A stretch of DNA of 64,000 nt from Hygrocybe punicea (taxonomy: Eukaryota; Basidiomycota; Agaricomycetes; Agaricales; Hygrophoraceae), in assembly GCA_963556145.1 (NCBI GenBank), contig OY744465.1:3844001-3908000 (forward strand). Reading direction: 5' to 3'. Below are positions 1-11,029 of the stretch, in pieces (within the stretch, counting starts at the first letter, position 1; every line of letters begins with the position of its first letter). The translations under genes were made by a program, and so were the position numbers. The notes under the pieces were generated by a model. The model was not told where the DNA came from. It searched no databases and worked only from the letters and a program-made list of their open reading frames with translations.

Positions 1-235
1 CTTCACGACCCAACCGGATCCGACACCCAAATCAATCCGGACACCAACCCGACCAATCGGACACCAACCCGATCAATCGGAAACCAACCCGACCAATCGG
101 AAAGGTCCAATCCTCTCCGGTTCCCACTTACGTGACCTCGGATTCTCTACTTGCCACTCCTTTGATCACTTCTACTAGCTGATCACCCTTCACAGTAGAT
201 TCCCATTCGGATCTACAACCACACTCGCCGTCACA
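1..235 (+). repeat. 5' LTR, right-hand 235 bp
   Basis: Identical to 9210-9444. It ends in CA at 235 and contains about four tandem 20-bp units around 23-100 built on CCAACCCGACCAATCGG, differing at one or two bases. The left two thirds (about 470 bp by comparison with the 3' LTR) lie outside the window. Confidence 0.95.
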
Positions 236-237
236 AC

Positions 238-254
238 TGGAGCCCACCGCGAGG
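238..254 (+). promoter_or_regulatory. Primer-binding site candidate
   Basis: TGGAGCCCACCGCGAGG starts two bases after the LTR end. TGG matches the CCA end of a tRNA. Nearly the same string follows the LTR of the unrelated element at 29423, which supports its function as a shared tRNA primer site. The tRNA species was not identified. Confidence 0.7.
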
Positions 255-2972
255 AGTGGTTCAAGTACAAATCAACCCAGGTCCCCCATTGCTTCCCGAC
301 TCCGGTCACATACACGAACCCTTCGAGAAGAACTTTCGCTTTCCGTTAACGATCCGACAAACCAAGAGGAAGTTTTATTTGACGTACCCGAGCACCTAGC
401 GTCGCACACTGCCCTTCCACTTGTGTCCGGATCCGGTACCCCTTTATTTACTCCGTCCAATAGTCCAGAACCTATCGATTTACCCCTCGAAATCCCGGTC
501 ATCCGCATCTCTTCGGACGAATCTTCCGAATTAAGCTCACCCCCTTCCACACCAACCTCGTCGTCTTCCGCTCAACAACAATCGGCTTCCATTTCTAGTA
601 CCGTTCTGTCTATCGTCCCGTCTTCGATTTCGTCTCCCGATCCCGTTCCGACATCTAGTATCGTCTCGTCTGCCTCCTCGACATCGTTATCCACGAATTT
701 TAGTGTTCCACTTCCCGATTTGTCGAATATTGCGATCTCGTCTCCTATAGTTTTTACATCATCGATTCCGGTTCCCGTTGTTCCCATCCCATCTACATCT
801 ACGTCCTCGATCCCCGTTCCTACACCCGTTATGGCCACTACCCGACAAATGCCTGCACGTGGCCACGCCACGGCTCCAACCTTTGATGGGAACCCGTTAA
901 ATCTTAAACGTTTCTTCGACGAAGTCGACCTCTTAGCAGACGAGGCCAAACTCGACGACAGGGGCAAAATTAAACATAGTCTTCGGTATGCCAGTATAGC
1001 CGACTTCGAGATTTGGGATCGTTTACCGACAGCGGCTGGTGGCGATTTTGATGATTTTCGAAAAGCGGTTATACAATTATATCCCGGTGCTGAGGACGAT
1101 CGACGATATTCGGTCACGGACCTCGATTGACTTACTATTACACAAGCCCGACATGGGATCCGTACCCGCGCAGAGTTGGGAGAATATTATAGAGAATTCT
1201 TCCGTATCGCGGGTTTCTTACTTGACAAGAGACGGATCTCAGAACGTGAATGAAATCTGGCGTACGAGGCCGGATTCGACCCTGATCTCAAACAGCGGGT
1301 TAAAATGAGGATGCAGTATAGCAAACCCGACCATTTCCACGACGATCCTTACGATTTTCAGGAATTTCACAATTGCGCTCATTTCCTGTTGGCCGGAACC
1401 GCAGCCGACCAAGGATCCTTTACCCGATCCACGTGTACTCGACCCACTCCCGAACCCGTTGTACCAAAAGCGGAACCACCCGATAATGGCATGGCCGATC
1501 TTATGCGGCTTATGACGCAACAAATAGCAATGCTTACCCAGACCATGGCCGCCCAGCATTCGCGTCCGAATCCTATACCACGTCCCCCGGCTCCCCACCT
1601 TACAGACAACGGATCAGTACCGCCTCCGGCGGAAAAATGTTGCTATTTTTGTCACGACCCGATGCACTTGATTCCGCAATGCCCCCACGTCGACGAATAT
1701 ATCTGCAATGGAAAGTGTATCTGCAACGAGGCCGGTCGTGTCGTCTTACCCAACGGATATTTTATCCCTCGTCATATTGTCGGCCGAACTCTTCGGGAAC
1801 GCTTCGACCTTTGGCATGCCCAGAACCCCGGACAGAAAGCAGCAGTCACGACGCAACGCGACCCCCCTCCTCATATGAAGGTCAACATCGTGGAAGTTGT
1901 CGATGTTCCCAACAAAGACGCTCCTCTCCCTTTTGTTAACGAGGTCTATCATTCCACAGTTCATGACCACGTATGTGTTCCTGACGACAATGACTGCGAA
2001 GAGGAAATCCAGGTTTTGGAAGCGGAACTTCAGAAGGCGAAAAGTAAGTGTGTCCGGTTCGACGGGGTCGAGATTCCACCTTGCTACTCCAAAGGGAAAG
2101 GGAGAGCACCCAATCCGTCTCTTAAAACCGTTCCTTCCGCACTTGTGGACCCGCCGGTAGCCGGTCCTTCTTCTGCACAACCGCAACCTCCTTCGGCCGT
2201 GACGGCTTCGATTCCACGAACACCCACTCCACAAACCGGTCCCTTTCCGACCCCGCCGCAATATCATTATCAGGCTCCTGTCGAGGATGCTCGTCTGGCG
2301 AAATCCGTGGCTAGTCGGGCTCTCAATACGGAAATCAGGGTTTCACAACGCGAACTATTGGCCATAGCACCGGATATCCGCCGACATTTCAAGGAAATTA
2401 CTACTTCGAAAAAGATTCCTAACGAAGCAAATCCGGCCCAGGTTTTCCACCAAGCAATGGCGAGTAACGTCCCGACCCGCCCGTGTGATGATTGCCACGA
2501 GAATATTCCACTCATTGTTGCCGAAAACGCTGTGCCCCTTCGTGCCATCTACCCGCTCATCGATGGAAAATACCGGTTTGAATGTGTTGTGGATGGGGGA
2601 TCTATGATCATCGGTATGCGGCGCGACTTATGGAACAAACTCGGTCTCGGATTGCAAAATCACAAACTCGTCTTACAATCCACCAATTCGATGGACAATG
2701 ATACGCTCGGATGGATTGCAAATCTTCGTTTCGGATTTGGAGAATTCGATATTTACCTCCAAGTCCAAGTCATCGAGGACACCCCATATGAAGTTTTGTT
2801 GGGTCGTCCGTTCGCCACGTTAACTAATCTCGTCACAAAGGATTTCCACGACGGCAATCAGATTATCACGCTTACCGATCCTAATTCCGGTGCAATAGTT
2901 ACTGTTCCGACGGTGGAACACAACGAAAAAGAACGGCGTGCCCGATCCGACACGCGGAAACCGGGTTTTTGA
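243..2972 (+). CDS. gag: gypsy gag-protease, with two in-frame TGA codons
   Basis: One frame is open from just after the primer-binding site to TGA 2970-2972, broken only by TGA at 1128 and 1251. The first ATG in frame is at 831, where a gag-like start (RGHATAPTFDGNP) begins; the upstream part is Ser/Thr/Pro-rich and may be leader or use a lost ATG. Around 1640-1730 lies a Cys/His-rich segment (CCYFCHDPMHLIPQC) of zinc-knuckle type (CX2CX4HX4C). Near 2580-2810 is a retropepsin-like domain, with DGGS in place of the usual DSG/DTG and a VLLGRPF flap-end motif. Flanking codons at 1128 suggest a lost Arg (CGA). The role is to form the particle and process Gag-Pol. The downstream pol frame is reached by -1 frameshift. 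Confidence 0.85.
2963..2969 (+). promoter_or_regulatory. Putative -1 ribosomal frameshift site GGGTTTT
   Basis: The zero-frame codons are CCG GGT TTT TGA. The heptamer G GGT TTT fits the canonical X XXY YYZ slippery pattern and sits directly before the gag stop. Slipping back one base enters exactly the pol frame (2969 onward). A short stem (GGAAT...ATTCC, 7-base loop) follows about nine bases downstream. pol has no ATG of its own near its 5' end, which fits frameshifting. Confidence 0.72.
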
Positions 2973-5900
2973 TTATTGAGGAATCGGACACATTCCGAGG
3001 AGATGTCGCGCCTACGAATGATAAGCCGGAACTCGCAAGCGATCCAATCTGTTCTCATGATACCCTTCCCGATTCTATTCCGTCTTCGGATTCCGACCCG
3101 CCTTTTGACCCGTCCCTCTATTTTCATTTTGATTCATCATCTACTGATTCCACTTCTAAAGAATTTTGTTTCTCTTTCGAGCTCGATTTCTCCTCAAAAC
3201 CGCCGTCTTCAACCTCGGACGCGGTATCTATATTGTCATCTCTCTATTCTCATCTTGTAAAAGTATCCTCGGAAACTAAACCTGTACATAATGTATTCCA
3301 GGTTAACGCCGACCCGCCCAGACGCGATTTAAAAGGAGTCGTTGTCCGGAAAAAGTACAAGAAAGTCGCGAACAGAGTTCGTCCCATTTCCACCACTCTT
3401 CCGGACAAGTATAGGATTATTCGTAACATCACTGGTGATCCGCTTGCCGACTTACCCACGCTTCCGACACGTCCACCCGATTTTACACCCGGAACCCGCT
3501 ACACCCAGGAACGTCACGACAAATACAACATTAACCCGGATGACTTTCTATGGCCGGAAGAGGAAAAACTTGGCCATTTTCTTATCAAAGAACAAGAAGC
3601 CGCGTTCGCTTGGAACGAATCCGAGAAAGGTCAATTCAATACCGATTACTTTCCGCCAATCCATATCCCGACCGTTCCCCACACGCCATGGGTTCACAAA
3701 AATATCCCTATACCGCCCGGAATTCTGGCAGAAGTCGTCCGGATTATAAAAGATAAGATTGCCGCTGGTACCTACGAGCCCTCCAATTCTTCTTACCGTT
3801 CCTGGTGGTTTTGTGTTATTAAGAAGGACGGTCTTAGCTTGCGCTTAGTGCACGACCTACAGCCGCTCAACGCTGTCACTATCCGGGACCCCGCGGTGCC
3901 CCCAATGACGGACCAACTCGCCGAATCCTTTGGCGGACATTCGTGTTATGGGGCCTTAGATCTCTTCGTATCTTTCGATCAGCGGCTTGTGCATCCAGAT
4001 TTGCGCGACTACATGACCTTTCAATCCCCACTTGGTACACTCCGTCTTACACGCATCGCAATGGGATATACGAATTCACCCCAGATCATGCACGGGGATA
4101 CCACATATATTTTACGCGACGAAATTCCGCACGTAACAATCCCGTTTATGGATGATATTCCTCTGAAAGGCCCTCCGACCCGTTACGAATTACCCGATGG
4201 CGGCTACGAGACTATACCGGAAAACAATGGAATACGACGATTTGTGTGGGAATACTTTCAGGGTGTTAATCGAGTCCTACAACGTTTCTGGTACATTGGC
4301 GGAACATTCAACGGCAAGAAGCTGGAGCTTTGCCGCCCGTCTGTGGTTGTTGTTGGTCATACGTGCACTTACGAAGGTCGTGTCCCCGACGCCGGGAAGG
4401 TTCAAAAGATTTGCGATTGGCCTCTGCCTAGGAACGCGACTGATATACGCGCCTTCCTCGGTACTTGCGGACTTATGAGGATTTTCATCAAGGGCTTTGC
4501 TTTGTACGCTCGACCCTTGGTTTATCTCACCCGGAAAGGAATACCCTTTGATTTCCAGGACGTGGAACTATCCGCATTCGACTTCTTAAAACATGCCGTT
4601 GTCACTTCACCCGCTTTGCGCGCCATCGATTATGACAAAGATTGGGAAGTTATATTGGCCGTGGATTCATCGGTTATAGGTGTCGGGTTCATCCTCATGC
4701 AGATCCGCGATGATGGAAAGCGCTACCCGAGCCGCTTTGGGTCCATCACATGGAATGATCGCGAGTCACGCTATTCCCAGTCTAAGCTGGAATTGTATGG
4801 CCTTTTCCGCGCCTTACGCTACTTCCGGGTGTTTATCATTGGTGTCCGTAATTTGACCGTCGAGGTCGACGCTAAATACATCAAGGGGATGTTGAACAAC
4901 CCGGATATTCAGCCAAACGCCACAATTAATCGGTGGATCGCCGGGATTTTACTTTTCAATTTCACACTAGTCCACGTACCGGCTTCTGACCACTCCGCCA
5001 CGGACGGGCTCTCCCGCCGGCCACGAACTGAAGCTGATCCACCCGACACCGATGATTTTGAAGAATGGATTGACCGGTCATATGGTTTTTATATGGAAGT
5101 GGTCAACTACAGATCACCCCAATGTGACTCATCCACCCGTGTTTTATGTACGGCCTGCCAGAACCGAAGTTACGCGACAAACCCGGTAGCCGTGTACTCT
5201 GTGGAACAAACCGATGCCGATATCCCTCGGACAGCAAACACTGTTGCCGCTGACGATCGGGTTCGCGTTGTCGAACAATTCCTTTGAACACTAGAGCGTC
5301 CACCTGGATTTTCCGACCAGAAATTCCGCCAATTCATGAGATACACGCTCGAGTTCTTCCTAATTGACAATAAACTTTGGAAGAAGGACGCTCACGGAAA
5401 ACATAAGGTTGTGGTTCCCGTTGGTAAACGGCTTCGACTTATCCGCGAGGTGCACGACTCCCTCGGACACAAGGGGGTGTTCTCTGTTCGAACTCATCTT
5501 TTGGATCGGTTTTGGTGGCCATTCTTGAATCACGACATCAAGTGGTATGTCCGGTCGTGTCACCAGTGTCAAATCCGGCAAATGCGCTACCACCATATTC
5601 CGCCTACGGTTGCGACTCCGGCTTCATTATTTCGTAAAGTATACATCGATACCATGCACATGCCCCGATCCGGCGGTTTCCGCTACATTGTACAAGCTCG
5701 ATGCTCCCTTACTTCGTATCCGGAGTTCCGTATGCTGCGCCGGGAAACGGGTTCTACCATAGGCGCCTTTATTTTCGAAGAAATACTGTGCCGGTGGGGT
5801 GCTTTGGAAGAAATTGTCACGGATAACGGCCCTCCGTTCGTCGACGCACTCAATTACCTCGCGGACCGTTTTGGTATCCGACACATCCGGATTTCCCCCT

Positions 5901-6628
5901 ACAACTCACAGGCTAATGGACCCGTCGAACGTCGTCATCGGGATGTTCGCGAAGCAATAATGAAAACATGCGATGGCGACGAGCGGAGTTGGCACACCGT
6001 TGTACACTCGGTATTTTGGGCAGAATGGGTTACAACCCACCGGGACCTTGGGTATTCGTCGTATTATATGGCTCATGGTGTCGAGCCCCTCTTTCCGTTC
6101 GACTTAGCTGAAGCAACATATTTGGTTCCACGGCAAAGTGCTATGACGACGCCGGAACTTATTGCTCTCCGTGCCCGACAACTACGGAAACGGCCAGAGG
6201 ACCTTGACGCCATTAGGGATCATGTACTCAAGTCACGGTTCGAATCCGTTCGACAGTTTGAAGAGAAATTTGCGAATACGATCAAAAGCTACGACTTGCG
6301 ACCCGGCGATCTGGTACTCATCCGGAATTCACGGGTCGAGATGTCTCTAGACCGGAAGTCAAAGCCGCGTTGGTTTGGTCCAATGATTGTCGTCCGCAAG
6401 ACGGAGGGTCAGTCTTACATTCTTGCCGAGTTAGACGGAACCGTTTCTTGAACCCGGTACGCGGCGTTCCGGCTTATACCATACTATAGCCGCTCGCGTC
6501 TCTCGATCTCCCTTGACGGCTTTCTGCGCTTTCCGATGAACACGCACGAACCCGACGTCTCGTCTAACGGATCCGCCTCTCCGGCTGACGAATTACCAGT
6601 GTTTGATGAACCCGTTGACGACAATTAG
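2969..6628 (+). CDS. pol: gypsy pol: RT, RNase H, integrase, with two in-frame TGA codons
   Basis: The frame is continuous from the slippery site to TAG 6626-6628, broken only by TGA at 5285 and 6449. RT lies about 3780-4480: GALDLFVSFD carries the first catalytic Asp and FMDD (near 4150) the catalytic pair. RNase H lies about 4640-5030 (AVDSS, SKLELYG, DGLSRRP). Integrase lies about 5440-6440, with an HDSLGHKG...CHQCQ zinc module, the DDE residues in YIDTMH, TDNGPPF and the Glu of GPVERRHRD, and a C-terminal RWFGPMIV GPY/F-like module. Both stops sit where families usually have Arg, consistent with CGA to TGA. The last 58 codons after 6451 are acidic and low-complexity. Confidence 0.9.
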
Positions 6629-6960
6629 CCACCCGTACCCCGTTTTGGTCTGGTTTCAACCCGCTGGTACTCATCAGGTCTACCCGGTGGGATACTATCT
6701 GTTTCAGTTTTGGACTCCTTCTGTTTCCGCTCCCCTTTTTGTTTTTATTTCACGAACTCGAATGATGCGATTAGTCCCAATCACGCCGTGCTTGGAAAGT
6801 CTTTGGGCTTCACCCTTGCCAGTGGGGACCTAGCTGATAGAGTGTCGATTTTCTTTTTTTTATGTCTATTCGTTTCTCAGTCCGAAAGTGTCAAAATTTT
6901 ACTACACATTTATATGTACAGACCGGCCGGCCTCCCGACGCTTCTCCTCCACGGAACCCG

Positions 6961-8445
6961 TCACTTTGTTCCCCGGGTTTTGACGCCCACAATTTCGAGT
7001 TGCGTAATGAGGAGTGCGTGGTTGGCGCGGATCCGGTTGAGTTGTTGGGTTATCGTTGTGAGACGAGAATTGACCGCGGCCGTGTATGTGGCGAGTTGTT
7101 CCGCGGCCATCGCGATGTCGTTCTGGGACTTGTTGGCGACCTGCCACATATAGTTGAGGTTTTCCTCGAAGTCTTCACTTATCCGGGGCCGTTTCAGTAC
7201 GTGCCTCGGGACCTCGAGTTCTTTCAGATCCGTCGCCTCTGATTCCGAGTCGGGTTCCACCTCCGAGAGCGTCCGCTTACTACTTGACGGCCCCTTGACC
7301 GGTACCTTGCGCTTGACCGAGATTTCGACCATCGGGATGATCTTGCGCTTCGCGGCCGGGTTACGAGCCTTCTCCTTTCCCTTTCGTGCGGTCTTTTTCA
7401 CCCCTCCAATCGCGCCCCTTGCCGCCAATATGCACTTCTTTTTCAAGCGCTTGCACCGCTCGCAGGCAAAGCCCTCAACTCCTCGACAGGCTTCCTTCGC
7501 GATTTCGCACCCGTCGCACTGTCGAATACGGAACGGACCAGTTAGCTGGAACTTCGTTAGTTGGCACAATGTGAAGAAGGGACGACGTACGGACGGTCCG
7601 TTATTCTGGTCCTCCCCCGCTGGCCCCTCCAACTCTCCCCTCGGGACGGAGAAGTCTTTCAAACCGTCGTCTGCCGGATTCGTTTGCTTGATTTCCCTGA
7701 GTTGGGCCGCCTCCCACTCCATTTCGTGATTCGAGGGCGAGGAAACTGCGTCGTCCTCGTCGTCGGCCGCCCCACCAACCGGACCGTCCGTATGTTGCGT
7801 TTGCGAAAACTCCCCTATGCCCTCGAACCCGTCCGGAATCATCCGGTACTCGGCATTTCTCCTTTGCTGCTCCAGGACGAATTCGGCCGCCAGTCGTTTA
7901 CGCTTGGCTTCGTAGTCCCGTTTAGCGGTTGCTGCCTCTTCATCTCGTTCCTTCTGGCGTCGGGTCGCTTCCTTTTCAGCCGCCTGTTTCCTTTCCGCTG
8001 CCGCCTCAGCCTCCCTTCGATCCTCCTCCCGGCGTTGTGCCTCCTCTGCTGCCTCTCGGGTTGCCGTCTCCTGTTCCCATCGTATATGTTCCTGGCGGTT
8101 CACGATCCAACGTTCGATTTCCACCATCAGCATCCCGGCGCTCCTCCATCCGGCGGACTCGACGACCTCGATCCCGCTCTCCCGGATTTCCGCGGTAATA
8201 CCTACATAGGCACGCTGTTGTCCGCGTTACGTTCAGTTGTGAATTGGCCTACAATGTGCTATTCGACCACGTACCAGTGCCCGCTTCCGTCTGAAGACCC
8301 ATTGGGACGCTTCCGCCTCGCGGCCCTCTTGCATGACTTCATGGGCCGTTTGGTCAACCTCCCGCACCTCCGCTGTCGCGTCGGCAAGGTCTTGGCGCGT
8401 GTTTTCATCGAGGGCTTGGAGAAACTCGTCGTGGGAGCGTTGCAT
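6961..8445 (-). CDS. Antisense Zn2Cys6-type protein gene inside the gypsy element (spliced)
   Basis: This gene runs opposite to gag-pol between integrase and the 3' LTR. Exon 1 is 8445-8275 (57 codons) and exon 2 is 8214-6961 (417 codons plus stop). The 60-nt intron (8274-8215, GTACGT...CAG) contains a stop and its removal keeps the frame; an unspliced exon 1 would end after 70 codons. The predicted protein of about 474 residues has a long Glu/Lys/Arg-rich coiled-coil stretch (about 105-175), then CDGCEIAKEAC and CERCKRLKKKC separated by seven residues. That is CX2CX6C-X7-CX2CX6C, the GAL4-type binuclear zinc cluster, followed by a basic tail. It probably binds DNA or RNA. Its function for the element is unknown. 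No stop or frameshift was found, in contrast to gag and pol on the other strand. Confidence 0.78.
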
Positions 8446-8738
8446 CTTGTGATAACTGAGCAGTATTGGTGGGGTTGTTGTTGTTGATGTCGCGTAAGAA
8501 AATTTTTCTTGTGTGTCGTTGTTGACGCAGTCACGTGGCGGCTTTGTTTATGCTCGGCCCCGGTTGCCTTCTTGGGTTTTCGCGGATTCTTATCGTTATC
8601 CCCGGGTTGCCGTCGGCTTGCACACACCTGTACGACCATATGACAATCCGACGTGTTGGATTCCAATCCGGATCGACCTCGAGCTTATTTGACCGACGGA
8701 TCGACCAGGGATGGTCTCTATTAGAAGTGTGGGGGAGA

Positions 8739-9444
8739 TGTAGAGGGCAGGGTCCCTCTATACACGAAAACCCGACATATACGACACAACCCGAATCCGC
8801 ACAAAGACCTATAACGAACCCGATCGAAATACGTTCCAAAATCCACCAAACCCAGATCCGGATCCGATCCGTAACACAGGGCGGCGCTCAACCCGATTGT
8901 ATACGTTCTCATCACGACGATCATCAACACCGGTTCACTCCTATACTACAGTTCCTATCACGTTTCGTAGAGACACTGATCGGGTTGATATGTTTCAGTA
9001 GATTTGACGTTTACTGCCTCTTCTCCTAACTGGCCTGTGCAGAGCACCGCCTTGTTTAAGTACTATAAAATGTAGAGATAGTTGTACCAATAATACAAGT
9101 TGACTCTTCACCCCAAAACGCACAGAACCCTTTCGTACTAAGTCTCTCACCACTTTCCGTTATCCCGTAACAAACCCGCCCTCATTATACCTAAAAACTC
9201 TTCGTCAAACTTCACGACCCAACCGGATCCGACACCCAAATCAATCCGGACACCAACCCGACCAATCGGACACCAACCCGATCAATCGGAAACCAACCCG
9301 ACCAATCGGAAAGGTCCAATCCTCTCCGGTTCCCACTTACGTGACCTCGGATTCTCTACTTGCCACTCCTTTGATCACTTCTACTAGCTGATCACCCTTC
9401 ACAGTAGATTCCCATTCGGATCTACAACCACACTCGCCGTCACA
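8739..9444 (+). repeat. 3' LTR of gypsy element (706 bp)
   Basis: It begins TGTAGAGGG directly after a purine-rich tract (GTGGGGGAGA, about 8729-8738) that can serve as polypurine tract, and ends ...GTCACA, giving TG...CA ends. TATAAAA lies at 9064-9070, a plausible core promoter. The 20-bp tandem units seen in the 5' LTR recur near 9232-9310. Confidence 0.88.
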
Positions 9445-9449
9445 CCGGG

Positions 9450-9863
9450 ATGGGTTTCTGGTCCCCGCGCCTACTTTGCGGTCACCAGTGCCTGTTCACC
9501 ATCCCCGACCAATGGATCTTCTACCTCGAGGCGCTCGCCGTTCTCTCCGCCCTCCATTACACTCTCCTCAACGTCCACCCCTTTCCCTCGCGCATTGCTC
9601 TGTTCACTGACAACTCCAACACTGTCGACGTTTTCAACACCCTCCGTGCCCTGCCCTCCCATAACCCCATTTTGATGGCCGCGGTTGACCTCTCCATCCA
9701 CTTCAACGTCCAGTTCCGAGTCTTCCACATACCTGGTGTCGACAATGTGATCGCAGACGCTCTATCGCGTGGCCGCAACGACGTTGTCCACTACTCTGCC
9801 CCGATTATGCGCATCGTCTCATTTGAACCCCCTCGTCTTCCGCTGGGGGCAGCACCATTATGA
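9450..9863 (+). CDS. YR-retrotransposon RNase H, 5'-truncated
   Basis: 137 codons. FTDNSNTVDVFNTLRALP and HIPGVDNVIADALSR are hallmark motifs of the RNase H domain of DIRS-like elements (catalytic Asp in TDN and in ADALS). The N-terminal RT is absent because the gypsy LTR abuts this ORF, so the ATG at 9450 is probably an internal Met. Its stop overlaps the next start as ATGA (9860-9863), which suggests translational coupling to the recombinase. Confidence 0.85.
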   Translation: MGFWSPRLLCGHQCLFTIPDQWIFYLEALAVLSALHYTLLNVHPFPSRIALFTDNSNTVDVFNTLRALPSHNPILMAAVDLSIHFNVQFRVFHIPGVDNVIADALSRGRNDVVHYSAPIMRIVSFEPPRLPLGAAPL

Positions 9864-10843
9864 CTCCAGCGACCCGTTCGGCCAGGCAACCCCGTAGGGT
9901 CCCTTGGCCGCTGTCGCGTCTGCAGCATGAACGTGCAGTTGCAATGGGCTGCGTGATCGAACGTAGTACCGCAGCCGCGTACTCTTCCGCCCTTGAATCT
10001 TATCTTTCTTTCTGTTCTGACCACCAATTCTCACCTGCCCCGACTGCGGACACCTTCAGCTTCTATATTGTTTACATGTGCTTGCATATTAAGCCCCAGT
10101 CCGTCGACAACTACCTTTCCGGCATCTGCAACCAACTCGAGCCGTTCTACCCTGACGTTCGTGCCCTCTGTCGCCACCCCCTTGTCGCCAAGACCCTCGC
10201 TGGTTGCAAGAAGCTCCGTTCCACCGCCGTCACACGCAAACGCGCCCTCTCCTGGATGGAGCTCTCCTCCCTCTGTGACTCCTACCCCCTCCACCCCTCT
10301 CATGACGATGCCCTCTTCCTCACACTCATCTCGACGGCCTTCCACGGCCTCCTCCGCCTCGGCGAACTCGTTTGGCCGGACTCGCTCGCCCTCCAGGACT
10401 ACCGCAAGGTCGTGATGCGCGGATCTGTCTCACTTCACCCCCACTCGTTCGACTTCTTCCTGCCTGGACACAAGGCGGACCGTTTCTTTGAGGGCTCCCA
10501 TGTTCTTCTTCATCACACCACGACCCTGGACGACCCCCTGCATCTCTTCACCTGTTATCTCGATTCACGCGATCGCCTTTTCCCTTTCCACGCAGAACTT
10601 TTCCTCTGCTCTGACGGTTCCATTCCCACCCGTTCCTGGTTCCTCCAATACTTACGCCGCCATTTCCCGGATCCCTCCATCGGTGGCCACTCCCTGCGCT
10701 CCGGTGGTGCCACCGACCTCACCTCTGCGGGCGTCCCACCTTATCTGATTCAATGCATTGGCCGCTGGGCCTCTGACGCCTGGCAAATCTATGTGCGCAA
10801 ACATCCCACGCTTCAGGCGGCATTCTTGTTTGCCCGGCGCTGA
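9860..10843 (+). CDS. Tyrosine recombinase of DIRS/Ngaro-type element
   Basis: 327 codons, uninterrupted. An N-terminal SAM-like core-binding region (SVDNYLSGICNQL) precedes the catalytic domain. The catalytic residues visible are the first Arg in GLLRLGEL, the HxxR box in GGHSLRSGGAT, the Trp in IGRWASDAW and the nucleophilic Tyr in WQIYVRKHP. The enzyme would integrate a circular DNA intermediate in place of a DDE integrase. It starts with the ATGA overlap at the end of the RNase H ORF. Length and box order match intact members, so this ORF alone could be functional. Confidence 0.9.
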   Translation: MTPATRSARQPRRVPWPLSRLQHERAVAMGCVIERSTAAAYSSALESYLSFCSDHQFSPAPTADTFSFYIVYMCLHIKPQSVDNYLSGICNQLEPFYPDVRALCRHPLVAKTLAGCKKLRSTAVTRKRALSWMELSSLCDSYPLHPSHDDALFLTLISTAFHGLLRLGELVWPDSLALQDYRKVVMRGSVSLHPHSFDFFLPGHKADRFFEGSHVLLHHTTTLDDPLHLFTCYLDSRDRLFPFHAELFLCSDGSIPTRSWFLQYLRRHFPDPSIGGHSLRSGGATDLTSAGVPPYLIQCIGRWASDAWQIYVRKHPTLQAAFLFARR

Positions 10844-11029
10844 CCTCTTCCAGTGCTCACCATCACCCTCTCGGGTTCACCTCTTCATCTCCCTGTTTTC
10901 TTGGACCTTTTACTACAGTTTCTCGCCTACGCTCGGACACCTTTCTTCTCATACAGACTTTGAACTTTTCTACAACTTCCCACTTCCAACCTTCCTTTTT
11001 ATCTCCCCTATCAATCCTTTTAGCTTTTA

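Larger units (their letters stand above)
1..9444 (+). mobile_element. Ty3/gypsy LTR retrotransposon, 5' LTR cut by window start
   Basis: The element runs from a partial 5' LTR (1-235), through gag-protease, pol (RT, RNase H, integrase) and an antisense gene, to a 3' LTR (8739-9444). The domain order PR-RT-RH-IN identifies Ty3/gypsy. The visible 235 bp of the 5' LTR equal 9210-9444 base for base, so insertion is recent. The bases right after the 3' LTR begin a fragment of a different element (YR retrotransposon), so it very likely landed inside that element. The matching target duplication would lie left of the window. Four in-frame TGA codons interrupt the coding frames, so this copy is probably not autonomous unless the stops are read through. 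Confidence 0.93.

Noticed and set aside
272..1117. Antisense ORFs opposite gag (272-550, 572-1117)
   Set aside because: They mirror Ser/Thr-rich gag codons, have no motif and no splice structure, unlike the antisense frame at 6961-8445.
8535..9029. 164-codon ORF in the 3' LTR
   Set aside because: Lies across the LTR start and polypurine tract and has no motif; the frame is open by composition.
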